From the NCBI GenBank assembly GCA_024516035.1, contig CM044957.1, forward strand, positions 15,882,564 to 15,946,563: a stretch of 64,000 bases of DNA, written 5' to 3'. The notes beneath the pieces are model-generated. The model saw nothing but the letters and a program-made list of their open reading frames with translations, was not told the DNA's origin and searched no databases. Each line of letters opens with the position of its first letter. The stretch's first letter is position 1. This stretch comes from Bactericera cockerelli (lineage: Eukaryota > Arthropoda > Insecta > Hemiptera > Triozidae). Made by a program: the position numbers and the translations under genes. Positions 50,638-62,699 of this stretch are shown here, piece after piece.

Positions 50638-52140
50638 TTTTTGGTCTAACTTCAATTTGATTAATTTAATTGAGTTTTTGCAATATATATTCTGCAAATC
50701 TGCATGCTTTGTATAATCTTTCAATAGAGTTTTGATCTTTTTCACTGAAGTTCTCTCTTTTGCATTTTCACATGTATAATAGTGTTTTTTTTAATAGTAG
50801 GTAGTTTTATTTTACTATACTTACCTTATTAGTTGGTTCTGTTTCTTACTGTCTACTATCAATGAAGAACCGACCTATGTAGATATTTCTGAATGACCCG
50901 CCGTTGTAAGTTGTAATACTTGTAATGGAATCAGCTTCCTATTGACTGGATCTTTAATTGGTATTGACTATTGATTGATTATGTACTGTAATTGTGATCA
51001 AATCAACGTAGACAATAGACACACATTCTCTCCTGGGCTTCCGTGAATAGTTTGCAGGTTTCCGTACCTACAAATATACCTCGATGTTGTTCATTTCTGA
51101 TCAGATATACATAACTACGTGTCCTAATCAATGATTTAATTGACATAACCAGTGAAGGATGTCTTGGGTAGGTTTATGTTATTGTAAATTATTCAGATGA
51201 ATGAAGTACCAATTTTTAACATGAAGACGTGTGCATAGGAAGTGCAACGGGCGAACTAAGCTAATGTTGGATAATTTTCCTAATGGTCAATTTGGTAGCT
51301 GAAGTGGAAAATTCGAAAAGTTCCTTGGAAATAGTGCAATGGTCATTGTAATTATCTATACCTAATTAGGTTCATTTATTTTTCTGAAGGTGCTTCTAAC
51401 AAAGATACTTTTCAATGATGAGGAGCTTTGTTGGTCAAAACCTGCTTATTTTAATCACACATCATTGCCTACATGAGCTCTATGAACAGATGTGTTACTT
51501 GTGGTAACAACAAAGACTAGACTAACTCATTTATGCTGGCGGTGAAAGTGATGTCGATATCCTCATACGCCACACACATTCCAGTATTCATACTATTTTG
51601 TTTTCTCACTTACTAGAATGTTTTCTAGCGATAGAATACGTTCTCTATGAGATCACTAATGTCCAGCAATGTGTTTGTATTTCGGAATATCTTATGTGTT
51701 CCAGCGCGAAGTTTGTTTCTTTCAAGATGTGTCATCCCTAAATGATCTAACAGCTTCAAATATTAGCATTTTTACACTTCGTTGCAGATCTTAATAGCAT
51801 ATTAGCATTTTTACTCTTCGTGCGAATTATCTGAATATGAACTCGGTTCTTCACTGTCAATTATCACCTATTCCTAACTCCAGCACCCCTTCTTTATGCA
51901 ATATCTACTTGTTTTAGTACAGAGAGTGCTATTAAGAGGGACGGGACGTCATTTGAGATTTTAAAGGCGATTACAAAGGATCATTTCAAGATTTAGTGCC
52001 TGATGGGGCTGTCAAGTGATTTTTTTTTTTAAATAAAAAAATCTTATTCTGTTTACCTTTACCTATTTATTATATCTATTTTTTAGTAGGCACTGCTTTT
52101 TGACAGATGTTCTATGTTTTTATTCTTGAGTTTTTAAAAT
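50638..52140. other. non-coding stretch
   Basis: AT-rich. A local duplication, ATATTAGCATTTTTAC-CTTCGT, occurs at 51762-51782 and 51799-51820. No gene recognised. Confidence 0.55.
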
Positions 52141-52178
52141 TCATTGACCTAACAATTTTTTTCATGTCTCTTTTTTAG

Positions 52179-52238
52179 TCTGAGCGAATACCTTCGGGTA
52201 CAGGATTTAGAAAATTTAATTTGATTCTAGTGGACCCT
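52179..52238 (+). CDS. candidate 60-nt cassette exon
   Basis: An excellent acceptor (TTTTTTTCATGTCTCTTTTTTAG ending at 52178) and an excellent donor (CCT|GTAAGTAT at 52239) enclose exactly 60 bases. The only open frame is phase 0 and reads SERIPSGTGFRKFNLILVDP. The other two frames hit TGA. Both splice sites are among the best in the window. It could be a symmetric cassette exon of the same long gene, an alternative leader exon, or an exon of a nested gene; no partner exon was identified and the peptide is not recognised. Confidence 0.4.
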
Positions 52239-53812
52239 GTAAGTATTTCATCGTAGAGTTTTCCAAAGCAGACTCTTATTCTTCTCGTAACTAGGTAGCC
52301 TGGTAGCCATTCCCAGAGGTACAAGTCTTGTTGGTCCATTTCAATTTCACACTTATCAATCGAATTCGATTGTCAAAAAATAATACTCAGATGATGAGAC
52401 CTGATGGGAACATGGTTCAATTATTTTCCTCGGAGGATGCTGGGTTCCTGAGATGTATTGCCTTCTTTTTACTTCTTCATTGTTGTCTAGGGTTTGTTCC
52501 TTTGCTACTGCAGAGTGCAGACTTGCTACTAAACTCCTCTCATCCATTGTATGGTGGACCATCCAGTTCCTTGTTGAAGGAACTCATTAATATGACAACT
52601 AATGCATTTGCATAGGTGAACCCTTTGTTTGATTTAGCTGCTCAAGAAAATAAAGATCAGTAAAATGATTAAAATACTTTCAATACCCAATTTGGACATG
52701 TAAATAGTCTTAAGAGATAGGTAATGTGTTTAGGTATGTATTAACTTCTGAAACTCTATATGGCCTAGAAATTCTTCATAATTTACACCTACAGGTAGTG
52801 AACAGAATAAAAGTTACATTAGGTATACGACATATAAATACATAATATGTATATTGTGTGTTTTAGTTACCTTAATCTTATTCTTATGTCCGGATATCTG
52901 TGTAAAAAGAATATCTAATACCATTACATTAAATCACCTTTAACGATGGAATTGTTAACTTTCGTGATAAGTTTCCTAAGGTAGGTAAACTATTAAGTTC
53001 CAAGCGGCAAGTTCTAACCATTCATACGAGTATTCTATTATTATTGGTTCCACAGGTTTCTTTATTTCAATACTACTTAACACACATCTCTATAGATAGC
53101 TTTGTTTCATGGTATGGTATAGCTGGTGTGTCTATATATTCTTTAGTTTTTTTTTATCTATAGAGTTTAATGCCTGCGATACGAGACTTGACGTGTAGTT
53201 TCTTCAAGTCTAACTTTCTCCGCATTTGTTTGGTTAAGACAAAAAAAACCGCACTGTGACATTCTCTTAACGTGTTTAAAGTACTCTGTCAGGCAGAGTG
53301 TTGGAGAATTTGGGTACTCTGAAGTATCAGCTGTAAGCAATATGTTTGAACACTCTGAACAGGATTTTAAACGTTTTGTCATTTGTGTATTAAAGTCAAA
53401 TTAGTATATTATCATGTTGCAGGAAGTGTGAAAGATTTGCAACATGAAATGCTATGACTTTAGGCTTTACCGATTTTGGTGGAGATGACAAAACTCCCTA
53501 GTGTAGAGTAGGTATAACAAATGTGAAATATTCTGTTGCAACTTTGTAACGAGTTATATTTGATCAGTTTTTCTTTTCTTCATCCACCCTAGCTCGATGA
53601 CTTTAGGCACCTTAAGAATCTCAAGACATTTGAACAGTACATCTACACTGGATGAATGCTATCGTCGCATCGTCCTGTAGAGAAAAATAGTACCTACATA
53701 TTTTCATTGGATTTCCCAACTAAAAGTAATGAACAATATCTGACAAGTCTTTACCTAACTTTTCTCAAAATCATGAAAGATGTTTCCAGTTCAGACATTT
53801 CTTTGCAACACA
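52239..53812. other. non-coding stretch
   Basis: Includes a 95-codon + frame (52328-52615) with a hydrophobic CIAFFLLLHCCLGFVPLLL segment but no splice or homology support. Otherwise AT-rich with nothing recognised. Confidence 0.5.
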
Positions 53813-54040
53813 AGCTTCTTCTTCTTTCTCTTTGCTCTTTCTATTGGCGTACAACCTCTTCCTGCTTGTTTAGTTCTGGCCCTCCTACTTCAATATTTTT
53901 CCGGATGGATGCCCTTCCTAACACCAAGCCTGTTCAGAGTGTTGAGGGCGCCAGTGCTTTGTGTTACTGACTTTTGGCCTAACAAGGATGGTACCGTATC
54001 TGTCCCGGCGAGACTCCAATACAATTTTCTAGTAAGAAGA
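53813..54040 (-). mobile_element. retroposon 3' region with GTTAGGAAGGGCATCC block
   Basis: Read on the minus strand, GGCTTGGTGTTAGGAAGGGC is followed by ATCCATCCGGAAAAAT and then GAGGTTGTACGCCAATAGAAA, ending in an (AAG)n tail, seen on the + strand as CTTCTTCTTCTTTCTC from 53815. The GTTAGGAAGGGCATCC block followed by a simple-repeat tail recurs across many animal LINE and SINE families. The two long overlapping + frames here are its antisense. The 5' boundary is uncertain. Confidence 0.55.
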
Positions 54041-57000
54041 ATATGTAAATCTTAGTCAGATGGTATAAGATGCTCGAAATGGTTACATAATATTATGAAT
54101 CTTGAAATCCTTGTGGAGAATCCTTCACCAATTCAAAATGCATGCTTGGCTGACCGATCCTATCATTGTTAACACAATGGACCTCGGCACATCCTCCGTT
54201 GTCGTTTTCACTCAACTTGTATGTATAATGTATACTTACATTCATATCCGTGTTGATATTTTCTCAGAAATAATCCTGAAATAAGAAGTTGTTTGTATAA
54301 TTCATTTGAAATTGTTAAATAATTTTTAGAAAATGTTCCTGAAACATTTCAAAAACTTGGTAGTCCGTTTTCATAGCTTCGAAATGCTCCATTCCTTCTT
54401 AGGGTTGTGTTTCAAAATTATTTTGTATGAAATATTTTTTCTGAAACATATTATGTGAGTATGACTTTTAAACTTGGCCAGTACCAATGTGCATTGGTAG
54501 ATTGTTACTTTCATATTTCATTAGGTAAAAAAGTCTGCGTTGTCTCTAATAAGAACTAGGTATTTGTAATTAAAAAAAAGAACTATCTTCAAGTACCACT
54601 TATTTCGTTTCTGCTAATTGTTGGTTAAAATATATACCGTTCACTGTGCACTGTTAGTCTACTGTCATCATAACAGCCGGAGGAATATACAATGGTATCT
54701 ACCTACTGTAAATACCTACATAGTTACTAATATTATAATACTTAATTGTTTGCTGTTAGAACACCATTCTAATTATTTCAATGCTAACATGATGTAAATT
54801 TTGTCAGTTCCTATAAATCTTAAATAGAGTTCTATAATGATGGAAAAATTAAAGCAACATGTTTTGGTTTGTTATAAGTTATAAATGATGCTCAAAATAG
54901 TGAACTTTACTTTTTGAGTAGTTAGGTTTTTGAGTAGCAAGTAATGATGGTACCTATAAACATTAAAATTGAAATGTTCTAAAATACAAAGCATAGTAGT
55001 CTTTCCACATAGAATTCGTCCCAAAAAAAAGAAGTTGTCTGCTTTAGTTGTGATTTCATTTAATATAAATATGTATACCAAGTGTCTGTGAATGTTAATC
55101 AAAGCTGTAATTATAAATTCTGATATTAATAATCTTGTATTAATTTTGGAAAATAATTTACTAGTAGAAGTTGATAATTTATACTGCTGACAAATACCTA
55201 AAACGAATTGACCTTTTCTAGGGGAGAAAATCAACCTGTTTTACTTACAGATTATGACAAATTTTACTGTCCCTATGAGTTCTCATCACCTCCACCCTGC
55301 ACTATACCAAACTAATCCTTACAACATGTGTTGGTAAAAGTCTTATCTCCCCCCCTTGCAAAAAAAACCATTCTTGTAAACTGGACCAACAGAGTTTTGT
55401 GATGGTTAATTTTATTTACAGAAGACTGAATAATAAAAATACTCTATTTTTCTAAATAGAAAAAGAGCTACTTCTGATCTGCCAAACATAACTGGAGACT
55501 CTTCGTTCATCAGTCAAAATCGTTAGACCCGTCCTGCAGACTGTCGGATAGTAAACCTACGTCAGAAAACTCCAATGAACAAACATCAAAATATAATTGA
55601 TTTTTTGATTGATTTCTAATGGAAGTTAAGAATCGCAGTTCCGATGTGGACTTTTCGATTCATCTTGATCCGAAATGATCTTGATTGACAAGGCTCCACC
55701 CGTCTGTTCTCCATATCAGTCAGAACTATATGACACTACAGACGTATGAGACTTCAGCCCTAGATGAGACGTAGAGAAGTTAACTTTTTTGAAGAATTCT
55801 TTGAAGACTAATTATTTATTAATGTAGTAAAAAAGAATGTCCACATTAGGTAGATACCTACTAACTATTATACTAGTATATTGCTTTTCTGTATTGAAAT
55901 TATAAGTTTTGTTCACTTTATGAGTGGAGAAGAAAAAACCTGACGCTGCCTTTATTGTTTTTACAACAACGGACGACAGACCAGATAGAATTTCCAATCT
56001 CAGAAGGGCAGGAACTTCTTTTGTAAATCTTTTAGCGTCATTCCACAGATCAAGTTTGGTCTGTGGGGTAGGAGAGGATAGGTAGGGTCAGGATTAGCCA
56101 ACGTCTCATGCCTTTGATAATTTTTATTTGCCCGTTTTGGTTATTCCTGCAGTATATTTAAGAAGATTTCAGGGCTCATTAAATTACTTGGTTTACCTAA
56201 ATCTCAGCACCAGCAAAGTTACAAGGTATGTTTAAACTTTTTTCAGAGCACTTTATTTGTTTTATGGCGCGAAAAAATAATAAAAATTTAATAGTCCATG
56301 CAATAAGCAATGAGGTCTTTGAACCTGAAGACAGCCATAATGGGTATAATAATGTCTATCGCATTCATCTTGAATTTAAACATCACAATGGGCGAAATCC
56401 TATTGAAAATGCATAGCACGTATTACCATATGGACATGATCTATTGAATATTGAATCCTACCTGCCATGTACTTCTATAGAGGTTTGGACGGGGAGATAC
56501 TGGAAACAATATATGCTCATCAACTTTACATTATGAACTGTTGACATTCTGGGACTCCCTGTCTTGCGCTGATAATGTACATAGTACGGAACCAGGTCAA
56601 GATATTCTTAAACGCATTTCCATTATCAATCTAGAAACTATTGGCCATAGTTGAAAGACCAAAAACGAAGAAAAAAATAATTGATGGAATATGAATTTAT
56701 TATGTATCATATACATTAATATGAATCATATACATTAAAAATGTGTTTATGAATAACATATTATTTTGCTAAGGTCATCTTCCTGTAATTAAGCATATTG
56801 TTAATGTTATGTAAGTCAGCTTTAAAGTCAAGATCAAGATGATCTCAAGATCAAGTTCTGGAGTGTCGTCATACAGTCGCGTGCTGTCATATTTGTGTTG
56901 CTCTTAATCCTATTCTACTCGATGAACTCTCAAAGAATAGTTACAATTAGTCTGAGGAATGTTCATTAATGAATAGCTTTTCATCCAGGACTAATGTTAC

Positions 57001-57150
57001 CAAGGAAAACAATAGAAGATTAAGGAAGGAAATAACTACATGAAATTGAGTTAACCACACAAATCTTTAATTATAAAAATCTTTACATTATACAATATCC
57101 ATTTATCTATTTTAACAGTAAAATAGATATAAATGTATTTGTAGGAGGAA
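54041..57150. other. non-coding stretch
   Basis: AT-rich, chance ORFs (the largest 120 codons, minus strand, 54872-55234, Lys/Ile/Phe-rich and featureless). CTCAG|CACCAG...TACAAG|GTATGT at 56205-56231 is a possible 18-nt microexon, but the context is weak. Confidence 0.55.
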
Positions 57151-57155
57151 GTTGA

Positions 57156-57351
57156 ACGAAAGTCAAGTTCAAGACATTCGGTGAGTGTACAACACATGGG
57201 TGCTTCAATATCATTCAACATGGCATTGACAATGAGAAAGTCAAGAGTGTCATAGAAGTGTTTATGCTTGACAGAACTGTTCCACTAGCAGATGATGAAG
57301 GTGCCACTGGTGTAATGGATTCCTGGCGGGGAGTGCCAAGTGACATCTAGA
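57156..57351 (+). pseudogene. coding-like remnant of unknown origin
   Basis: After a stop near 57153 one frame stays open for about 65 codons to TAG at 57349-57351, with an acidic, balanced composition including DNEKVKSVIEVFMLDRTV and GATGVMDSWRGVPSDI. It has no start codon in a good position and no clear splice sites. The opposite strand is also open (57262-57507), so the assignment of strand is uncertain. No family recognised. It sits beside the 122-bp tandem array and a possible retroelement fragment. Confidence 0.25.
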
Positions 57352-57510
57352 ACTAGGCATATCTATCGGTGCTCTCTTTAGTCCTGCCCTGCTATTGGTC
57401 CAAACTAGGAAGGTTTTTATCGGTCTGGGTGCCAAGTTTTCAGTTCCTTTAAGGGTTGTGTAATAAGTCATGAAAATAATTGCCACTTCAATTAACCAAT
57501 TGCTCATCTC

Positions 57511-57876
57511 TCATGGTTGAAAATTCACCGAGAAAAGGTTCTTCCAGATCGAAATCCCTGGGTTTCGACATTTCTTACGTAACAAAAGTTCTTTTACCTG
57601 AAATAGTTTACAATATTTACAGCATAATCAGCTCATGGTTGAAAATTCACCGAGAAAAGGTTCTTCCAGATCGAAATCCCTGGGTTTCGACATTTCTTAC
57701 GTAACAAAAGTTCTTTTACCTGAAATAGTTTACAATATTTACAGCATAATCAGCTCATGGTTGAAAATTCACCGAGAAAAGGTTCTTCCAGATCGAAATC
57801 CCTGGGTTTCGACATTTCTTACGTAACAAAAGTTCTTTTACCTGAAATAGTTTACAATATTTACAGCATAATCAGC
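57511..57876. repeat. 122-bp tandem repeat, exactly three copies
   Basis: Units start at 57511, 57633 and 57755 with TCATGGTTGAAAATTCACCG and end ...CATAATCAGC. The three units appear identical base for base. Each contains an imperfect palindrome, TCGAAATCC-CT-GGGTTTCGA. As 122 is not a multiple of three, the open frames that run through it shift from unit to unit and are not genes. Identity of all units means either a very recent expansion or an assembly repeat-count error. Confidence 0.95.
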
Positions 57877-57879
57877 TTT

Positions 57880-58160
57880 GTGGACGGGTCGTAACGTTCT
57901 GAGCAACATTGGTGTTGTGTCTGCGGTCTATTATTTTCAATGGTACCAGAAGAGGAGTCTCACCATTGTCATATGTCACCCAATATTGAAGACAGTCCCA
58001 GCACGAACATGTTAGCACCCAAGACGTCATAATCTAGGCCGAGCAACGGGACATTGGTTATGGTAGCCATGTAGGTCTCACTGCTCAGAGTGCTCAGGCT
58101 ACGAGAGGCATAACTTTGCGTCGGAATACTAATTCTCTTCCGTGAAGAAATTAAATGCAA
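57880..58160 (-). pseudogene. possible retroelement aspartic-protease fragment
   Basis: The minus-strand frame 58160-57969 contains ATITNVPLLGLDYDVLGANM. The 'LLGLDY' string followed by Gly-Ala after a few residues is the pattern near the second conserved block of gag-pol aspartic proteases of Gypsy-type elements (usual form LLG-D-(L/Y)-...-GA). The frame breaks after LGDI; another frame continues YDNGETPLLVPLKIID. The catalytic DTG block is not visible. This is a short, broken remnant at best; the assignment rests on one motif. Confidence 0.3.
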
Positions 58161-58334
58161 GCAGGAATGTTATTAGCTTTTTTATTGGGAATAGATAATT
58201 ATATTATGTTGCAACGTTAATTAATTTGAATAAAATGCAGCTACTTGTTATGTTTTGTGCGTCCAGTTGTCTAATGAGTAATAACTCAATCAAAGGTCTA
58301 AAAAGGATCATCATTTATAACGAAAGCTGAACTT

Positions 58335-58600
58335 AGGAGCTAGATAGAAAAAAAACGCAAAGGAAGGGACAGAGAAAAGAAAAGGAAATAAATAAAAAAG
58401 TAGAATCAAAGAGAAAGAGGAAGATATAAAAAGAAAATATGAGGAAGAGAGAGAAAAGAAAAGAGAGAGCAAGGGAAAACGAAGGATAAGATATTTTTAT
58501 TACTATAGAAAGTACAAGATAGTAAATAAAGAAGTATAGATGGATAGAAAGAAAAAGGAAGAGAAAAGAAGATGTAAGAGAGATATGGGAAGAATGCTCA
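58335..58600 (+). repeat. long purine-rich tract
   Basis: About 265 bases with very few pyrimidines (GAAAAGAAAAGGAAATAAAT, AGAGAAAGAGGAAGATATAA and similar). It is followed by a pyrimidine-rich, GC-rich block to about 58760. Polypurine tracts of this size can form triplex DNA and slow assembly. No gene. Confidence 0.8.
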
Positions 58601-58956
58601 AAAAACCGGCTTCCCCTGGTCTCGAAGCACCTGACCCCACCTGTGCCTCCTCAACTCCTCAGACCCGTGTGCTAGAATCCGGACGCCCCCAGCCATACCC
58701 AACCAATACCTAACTGTACCCGTGTCCGAGCCAGGTTCTAAATTTAGGTATCTGCTACTCAACCACTCATCCCGGAGCTACAAATTTGCACGAGAGAGAA
58801 CAGATTTGAGTTACGTGCAATAGGTATTCAGTAGAGATTCTTGTTTTTCATTATACGTGGAAATGTACAGGCATTGTTGGTCTTCATGAAAATGACCGTA
58901 ATTTTCGAGCACCAGATTGAGCAGAATTTCTCATTTTTTTCCGGTTTAACGGCGCT

Positions 58957-59945
58957 TTAACCCGTGAGTACACGCACATAGGGAAAAATTCTCACACGCT
59001 CGGCAAAAACGCTAGAACTTGATCGATATTGGTCCTAACCTGTAGGGACCTGGAGTAGCTGTTGATAATATGTTTATCTAGATGTATCCACAGTCCCTTG
59101 AGCTATTTTCAATTTCTGTTGCCCGTGACGTGGCGAAAAGTTCAGATCGGTCTGAAATGTGAGATTTTTTTTCATCGCGCGTGCACAGACGTAACTTTTT
59201 TTTTGAGAGTTTTTTTTTCTGTTACTAACTATTTAGTTTAATTTAATTAATTATTTATAATAATTAATTAATATAATAATAACAATTGTTTTAAATAAAG
59301 AAATATACTTTTTTAAAGAAAATTAGCGTGTTTACCTACCAAATTCGTGATTGTTCACTATTGTTATAATAATTATTATAATGATTTTTAACTAACAAAA
59401 TATAAACTTTTAACTAACATTAATTAAATTTATTTGTAAAAATATTAGGTAGTTAGGTACCTTCCTACACTTTTTTTGCTAGATACTGAAATAATTAGTA
59501 TTCTTTGTAATCTTTCTCCACCTACTATAATGGGTACTTAACTACCTACTTACCTCCTGGTATAATCTAAGTACATTTATTTTTTTATCGTTTCTGTTTT
59601 TAGCTTTTAGAAGTACCTAAACAAATATAATTACATAATATTCTTGATTATAAGATATACTGTGAATTGCCCTACAAACTTATGTCACTATGGCTTACGA
59701 TGAACAAATTTTGGAAAAAAAAAAAAAAAAAAATCAAATCAGGGGTTCGAACTGCAACCATTTGGAAAAAAATTGCTAAAATTACTTTAAATATCTTTTA
59801 AATACATAAGTCAACTTAATGTATCTTAAAAATATTATATAACTCTTCAAGCAGAACGAAATACAAAGCAAAGCTAGGTTGGAGAATTTTTTTCATCGCG
59901 CGTGTACAGACGTTCGGATTTTTAGCGCGTGTACTCACAGGTTAA
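58957..59945. mobile_element. 981-bp piggyBac-like non-autonomous element (TTAA-flanked)
   Basis: The target duplication TTAA lies at 58957-58960 and 59942-59945. The left terminus is CCCGTGAGTACACGC and the complement of the right terminus is CCTGTGAGTACACGCGC, a 15-base inverted repeat with one mismatch (14/15). Subterminal direct copies of TTTTTTCATCGCGCGTG (59167 and 59887) followed by (C/T)ACAGACGT lie inside. The interior is AT-rich (including an 18-A run near 59717) and has no transposase. TTAA duplication and CC-starting repeats are typical of piggyBac; Kolobok also uses TTAA but normally has different ends. Confidence 0.85.
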
Positions 59946-60540
59946 CAAGGCGGTAGGCCTGTCGTTCACGCCGGTCAATTTCTCATTTTAAATTTTGTTC
60001 GGTGACTCCTTTGTACAAAGCACGCGACGCCAACGCGCGACGGTTGAATTGAACTTTTTTGTAAAAAAAAAAAATTACCGTCTATTGGCGAACGTGGTAT
60101 TGTTTGAGAGCTGTCATTTTAGAAACGAGTGTGTTTAATTACAATGATAATTTCTTGGAGATGAAGTTTTCTGTGATATTGGACGTAATTTTGCTTTTGC
60201 TGACACTTTTAATTCCTTTTCCAAAAAAGTGTTCCTTGGTTTGGGACACATATTAAACTCTTTTGGCTTGGTACCTGAATCTCTATAATATGTATTGGTA
60301 CATTGGTATAGGTACTTCCCGGAGTTCGTATACTTATCTAAGTTATCTACAAATGTATACGTATATTTTACAATGTAGAAATATGTAAAATTCATTAATC
60401 AGCACATTCCTAACTCGCAAGAGCTTTGAGAGTTGCTAAATTTTAACAAAACTCTTCTCAATGTATGTTTAATGGTAGATAAAGCGTAGCGTCAGTTATG
60501 ATTTACTACGATCAAGAGTTTCTTCTTAGTTTTTGGTTTT
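59946..60540. other. non-coding stretch upstream of a candidate exon
   Basis: It starts with a CpG-containing patch (CACGCGACGCCAACGCGCGACGG, 60020-60044) unusual for this window, then returns to AT-rich DNA. A pyrimidine tract (TTTCTTCTTAGTTTTTGG, then TTTTCAG) at its end forms the acceptor of the next exon. The CpG patch might mark a promoter, but no TATA box or initiator was convincing. Confidence 0.45.
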
Positions 60541-60543
60541 CAG

Positions 60544-60663
60544 GGCGTGGACCTCTACCTCTTAGCTTTAGGACTTGAGTGCGGATGTGAAAGTGTTGGC
60601 TGGATTACTCTCTGGAACTTTGACTTAATAGATTAATTTTAGGAAAGATGATTCATTACACAG
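60544..60663 (+). CDS. candidate exon with translation start (start codon 60648)
   Basis: The acceptor is TTTTTGGTTTTCAG at 60530-60543 and the donor is ACACAG|GTGAGC at 60664, both strong, giving a 120-nt exon. Near its end AAAG-ATG (60648) opens MIHYT and leaves one base (G) in the codon at the donor (phase 1). An in-frame TGA at 60621-60623 lies shortly upstream, so this would be the first start codon. The next candidate exon (63353) needs exactly that phase: G+AT = GAT, then PIRHPGGVQV, then MFLPS. That agreement has a one-in-three chance by luck. The rest of the exon would be 5' leader. Translation may instead start at 63385. Confidence 0.45.
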
Positions 60664-62699
60664 GTGAGCCGTGAATCTTTTAGGTTGAGACCAGCCAAAC
60701 ATATTGGGTGGTGTGCTGGGCTTTGATAGTTCATATCCACTGAGTAATTGAGTTTACGAGTATAACCCAAGTGTGATAAAAAGATTTATCTCAAGCAGGT
60801 AATCCGAAGATCAGTTGGTTCTGTAGTTTTGACCTGTTTATCAGTGTCCACTGCACAGTATGACTTCTTACTCGTAGTAAGTATAGTTTCATGGACTAAA
60901 GAAACATCAATCTTAAGGTCCTTCTAAAATCCAAAGTGAGATCATTTAGAGAGAAATTTGATCACTGCAACCTTTTATAGAACTCAAAGATATAGTAATA
61001 CATCAAGTTCACCACTTAACGACTGATCCGTATCTCAACAAATAGAACTGAGAGAAATCAATTTGGTACATCGTTTTGCTAGGTGGGTATGTTTCTATTG
61101 CATGTCAGATATTAAGTTCCCATGAACAAATTGTTAATTAAATTATTGATTCTGAACTTTTTACATCTGACTCTTCATTCATAGGGTCAGGCATTAAATT
61201 AGTTGAGTTATTATATTTGCTGAAATGTTAGAAAGTGCTCGCTCATCTTAGAATTGAAAACTATCCAACTGGCAAAAACTCCTTTCTAGCACATCCCATG
61301 GACATGACTGTTCTAATGGCCGGCAATTATTGTAGGTATATGGTGCTCTTAGTTTGGTTGTTATTAATTTTCCAATTATAATAAATATAAAATAGACAGA
61401 AAACAATCTATCAGCGGGAGATGAGGAAATTTACCATTCTTGTTTTCTCCTCTCATATGATGGTACCTCAGTTACAGAGAGAAATACTTAGAAATCAAAT
61501 GCAGTAAAGATTTTTACAAGAGTAATAATAGTAATAATCGAAGGAAAGTGAAAACTGTTCCATTAGTGCATGCAAGATGTGATGGTACATTTTTTTATTA
61601 TGAAATAATATAATATGATGGAATACGATTTTTAAATGTGACTAACCCAATCATGTGTTAGTTGGTGTGGTGTGTTTTAAATGAACAATTTTATTATTTA
61701 TTACTGAAATCAGTTTTAAATCTTGTCTGCTACATCAATTAAAGATATTATAGAGTATGTATGGATGGTAAAAAGATAGAAAACTTTTGTAAGGCTTTAC
61801 CTAGTAGGTACATGTTTAAGAAGATACATGAACACTGAGACTCATAATAGTTAGAGTACCTACAAACTTTTGTCAACTTAAATGATCAAAAGAACACGTT
61901 ATTAAATACAATACATAATGACTAATAAAGTACTCTTACAAATCACAGTATTTCATATTCTGGCAAAAGGCTGAAACGGCACTCTTCCCTGAATTTGAAA
62001 GAAAGTACCGATTTTGACGTCAAATCAGTCAAATATTAATTATTCGTGACAATATTAATATGTTGAATGCTAACTTCTTGGGTTAATGGATAGCCAATCA
62101 CATGAGATAGCACAATGTTCCTGGCATTGACATCTTCATGCAATCATCATCTTAGATCCGAGTGTGAATGTATCATCATCATCAATAGTGTCAGTATTAT
62201 CGGCTTCATGCCATGCCAGCTATATCACTATGTACCAATGCCTATTATTAAACACTTATTTTCTGCTCTATTATACCTACCTTTCAAATATTATTACTCT
62301 CTTATTACGCGTCATTGAGTCTTAATCGTAGAGGACATACTCGTAAATACCTAATACAGGTATGTATGTAGCTACCTTCTTCGTATGGGACACTAATTAT
62401 TGTTGAAAGTGTACAGATGTGACAGTGTGTTGGTATGGATGTTTTATGTACACTTCTTTCTGTAGAAAAAAAAACTAGAAACGTAAAGCTGTACATAAAA
62501 GCGTTTCTTCTTAATGATCAACTTCAAAATTAAATTGATTGTCTTCCGTGAATTTTTCATTTTTATTACCATTTATTTTTTTAAGTAGTAAAAAATTTCA
62601 TGGTCTTTGTTAAAAAAAAAAAATGCAAAACTAAAGAAAACTTTGAAAATTATAATAAGACGTCATGATGACTCATACAGCTGTACATGATTGTAATAC

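Larger units (their letters stand above)
156..60543 (+). other. inferred giant first intron (about 60 kb)
   Basis: Between the donor at 156 and the acceptor CAG at 60541-60543 there is no long open frame with recognisable homology except transposon debris. The length is inflated by about 3.5 kb because of a duplicated contig overlap (35069-42223). Introns of this size are common at the 5' end of secreted and cell-surface genes in large insect genomes. Two candidate recursive-splice points (24931-24934 and 50403-50406) and one candidate cassette exon (52179-52238) lie inside. If the leader exon is wrong, this region is simply intergenic or part of another intron. Confidence 0.35.

Noticed and set aside
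52328..52615. Membrane protein ORF of 95 codons
   Set aside because: One hydrophobic run only, no splice support or recognised family, and a comparable frame on the other strand.
53656..54055. Two overlapping + strand ORFs of 104 and 91 codons
   Set aside because: They are antisense to a retroposon tail with an (AAG)n end and have low-complexity Leu/Ser/Phe composition.
57480..57826. Repetitive protein across the 122-bp units
   Set aside because: The unit length is not a multiple of three, so the frame changes in each unit; the frames are by-products of the repeat.
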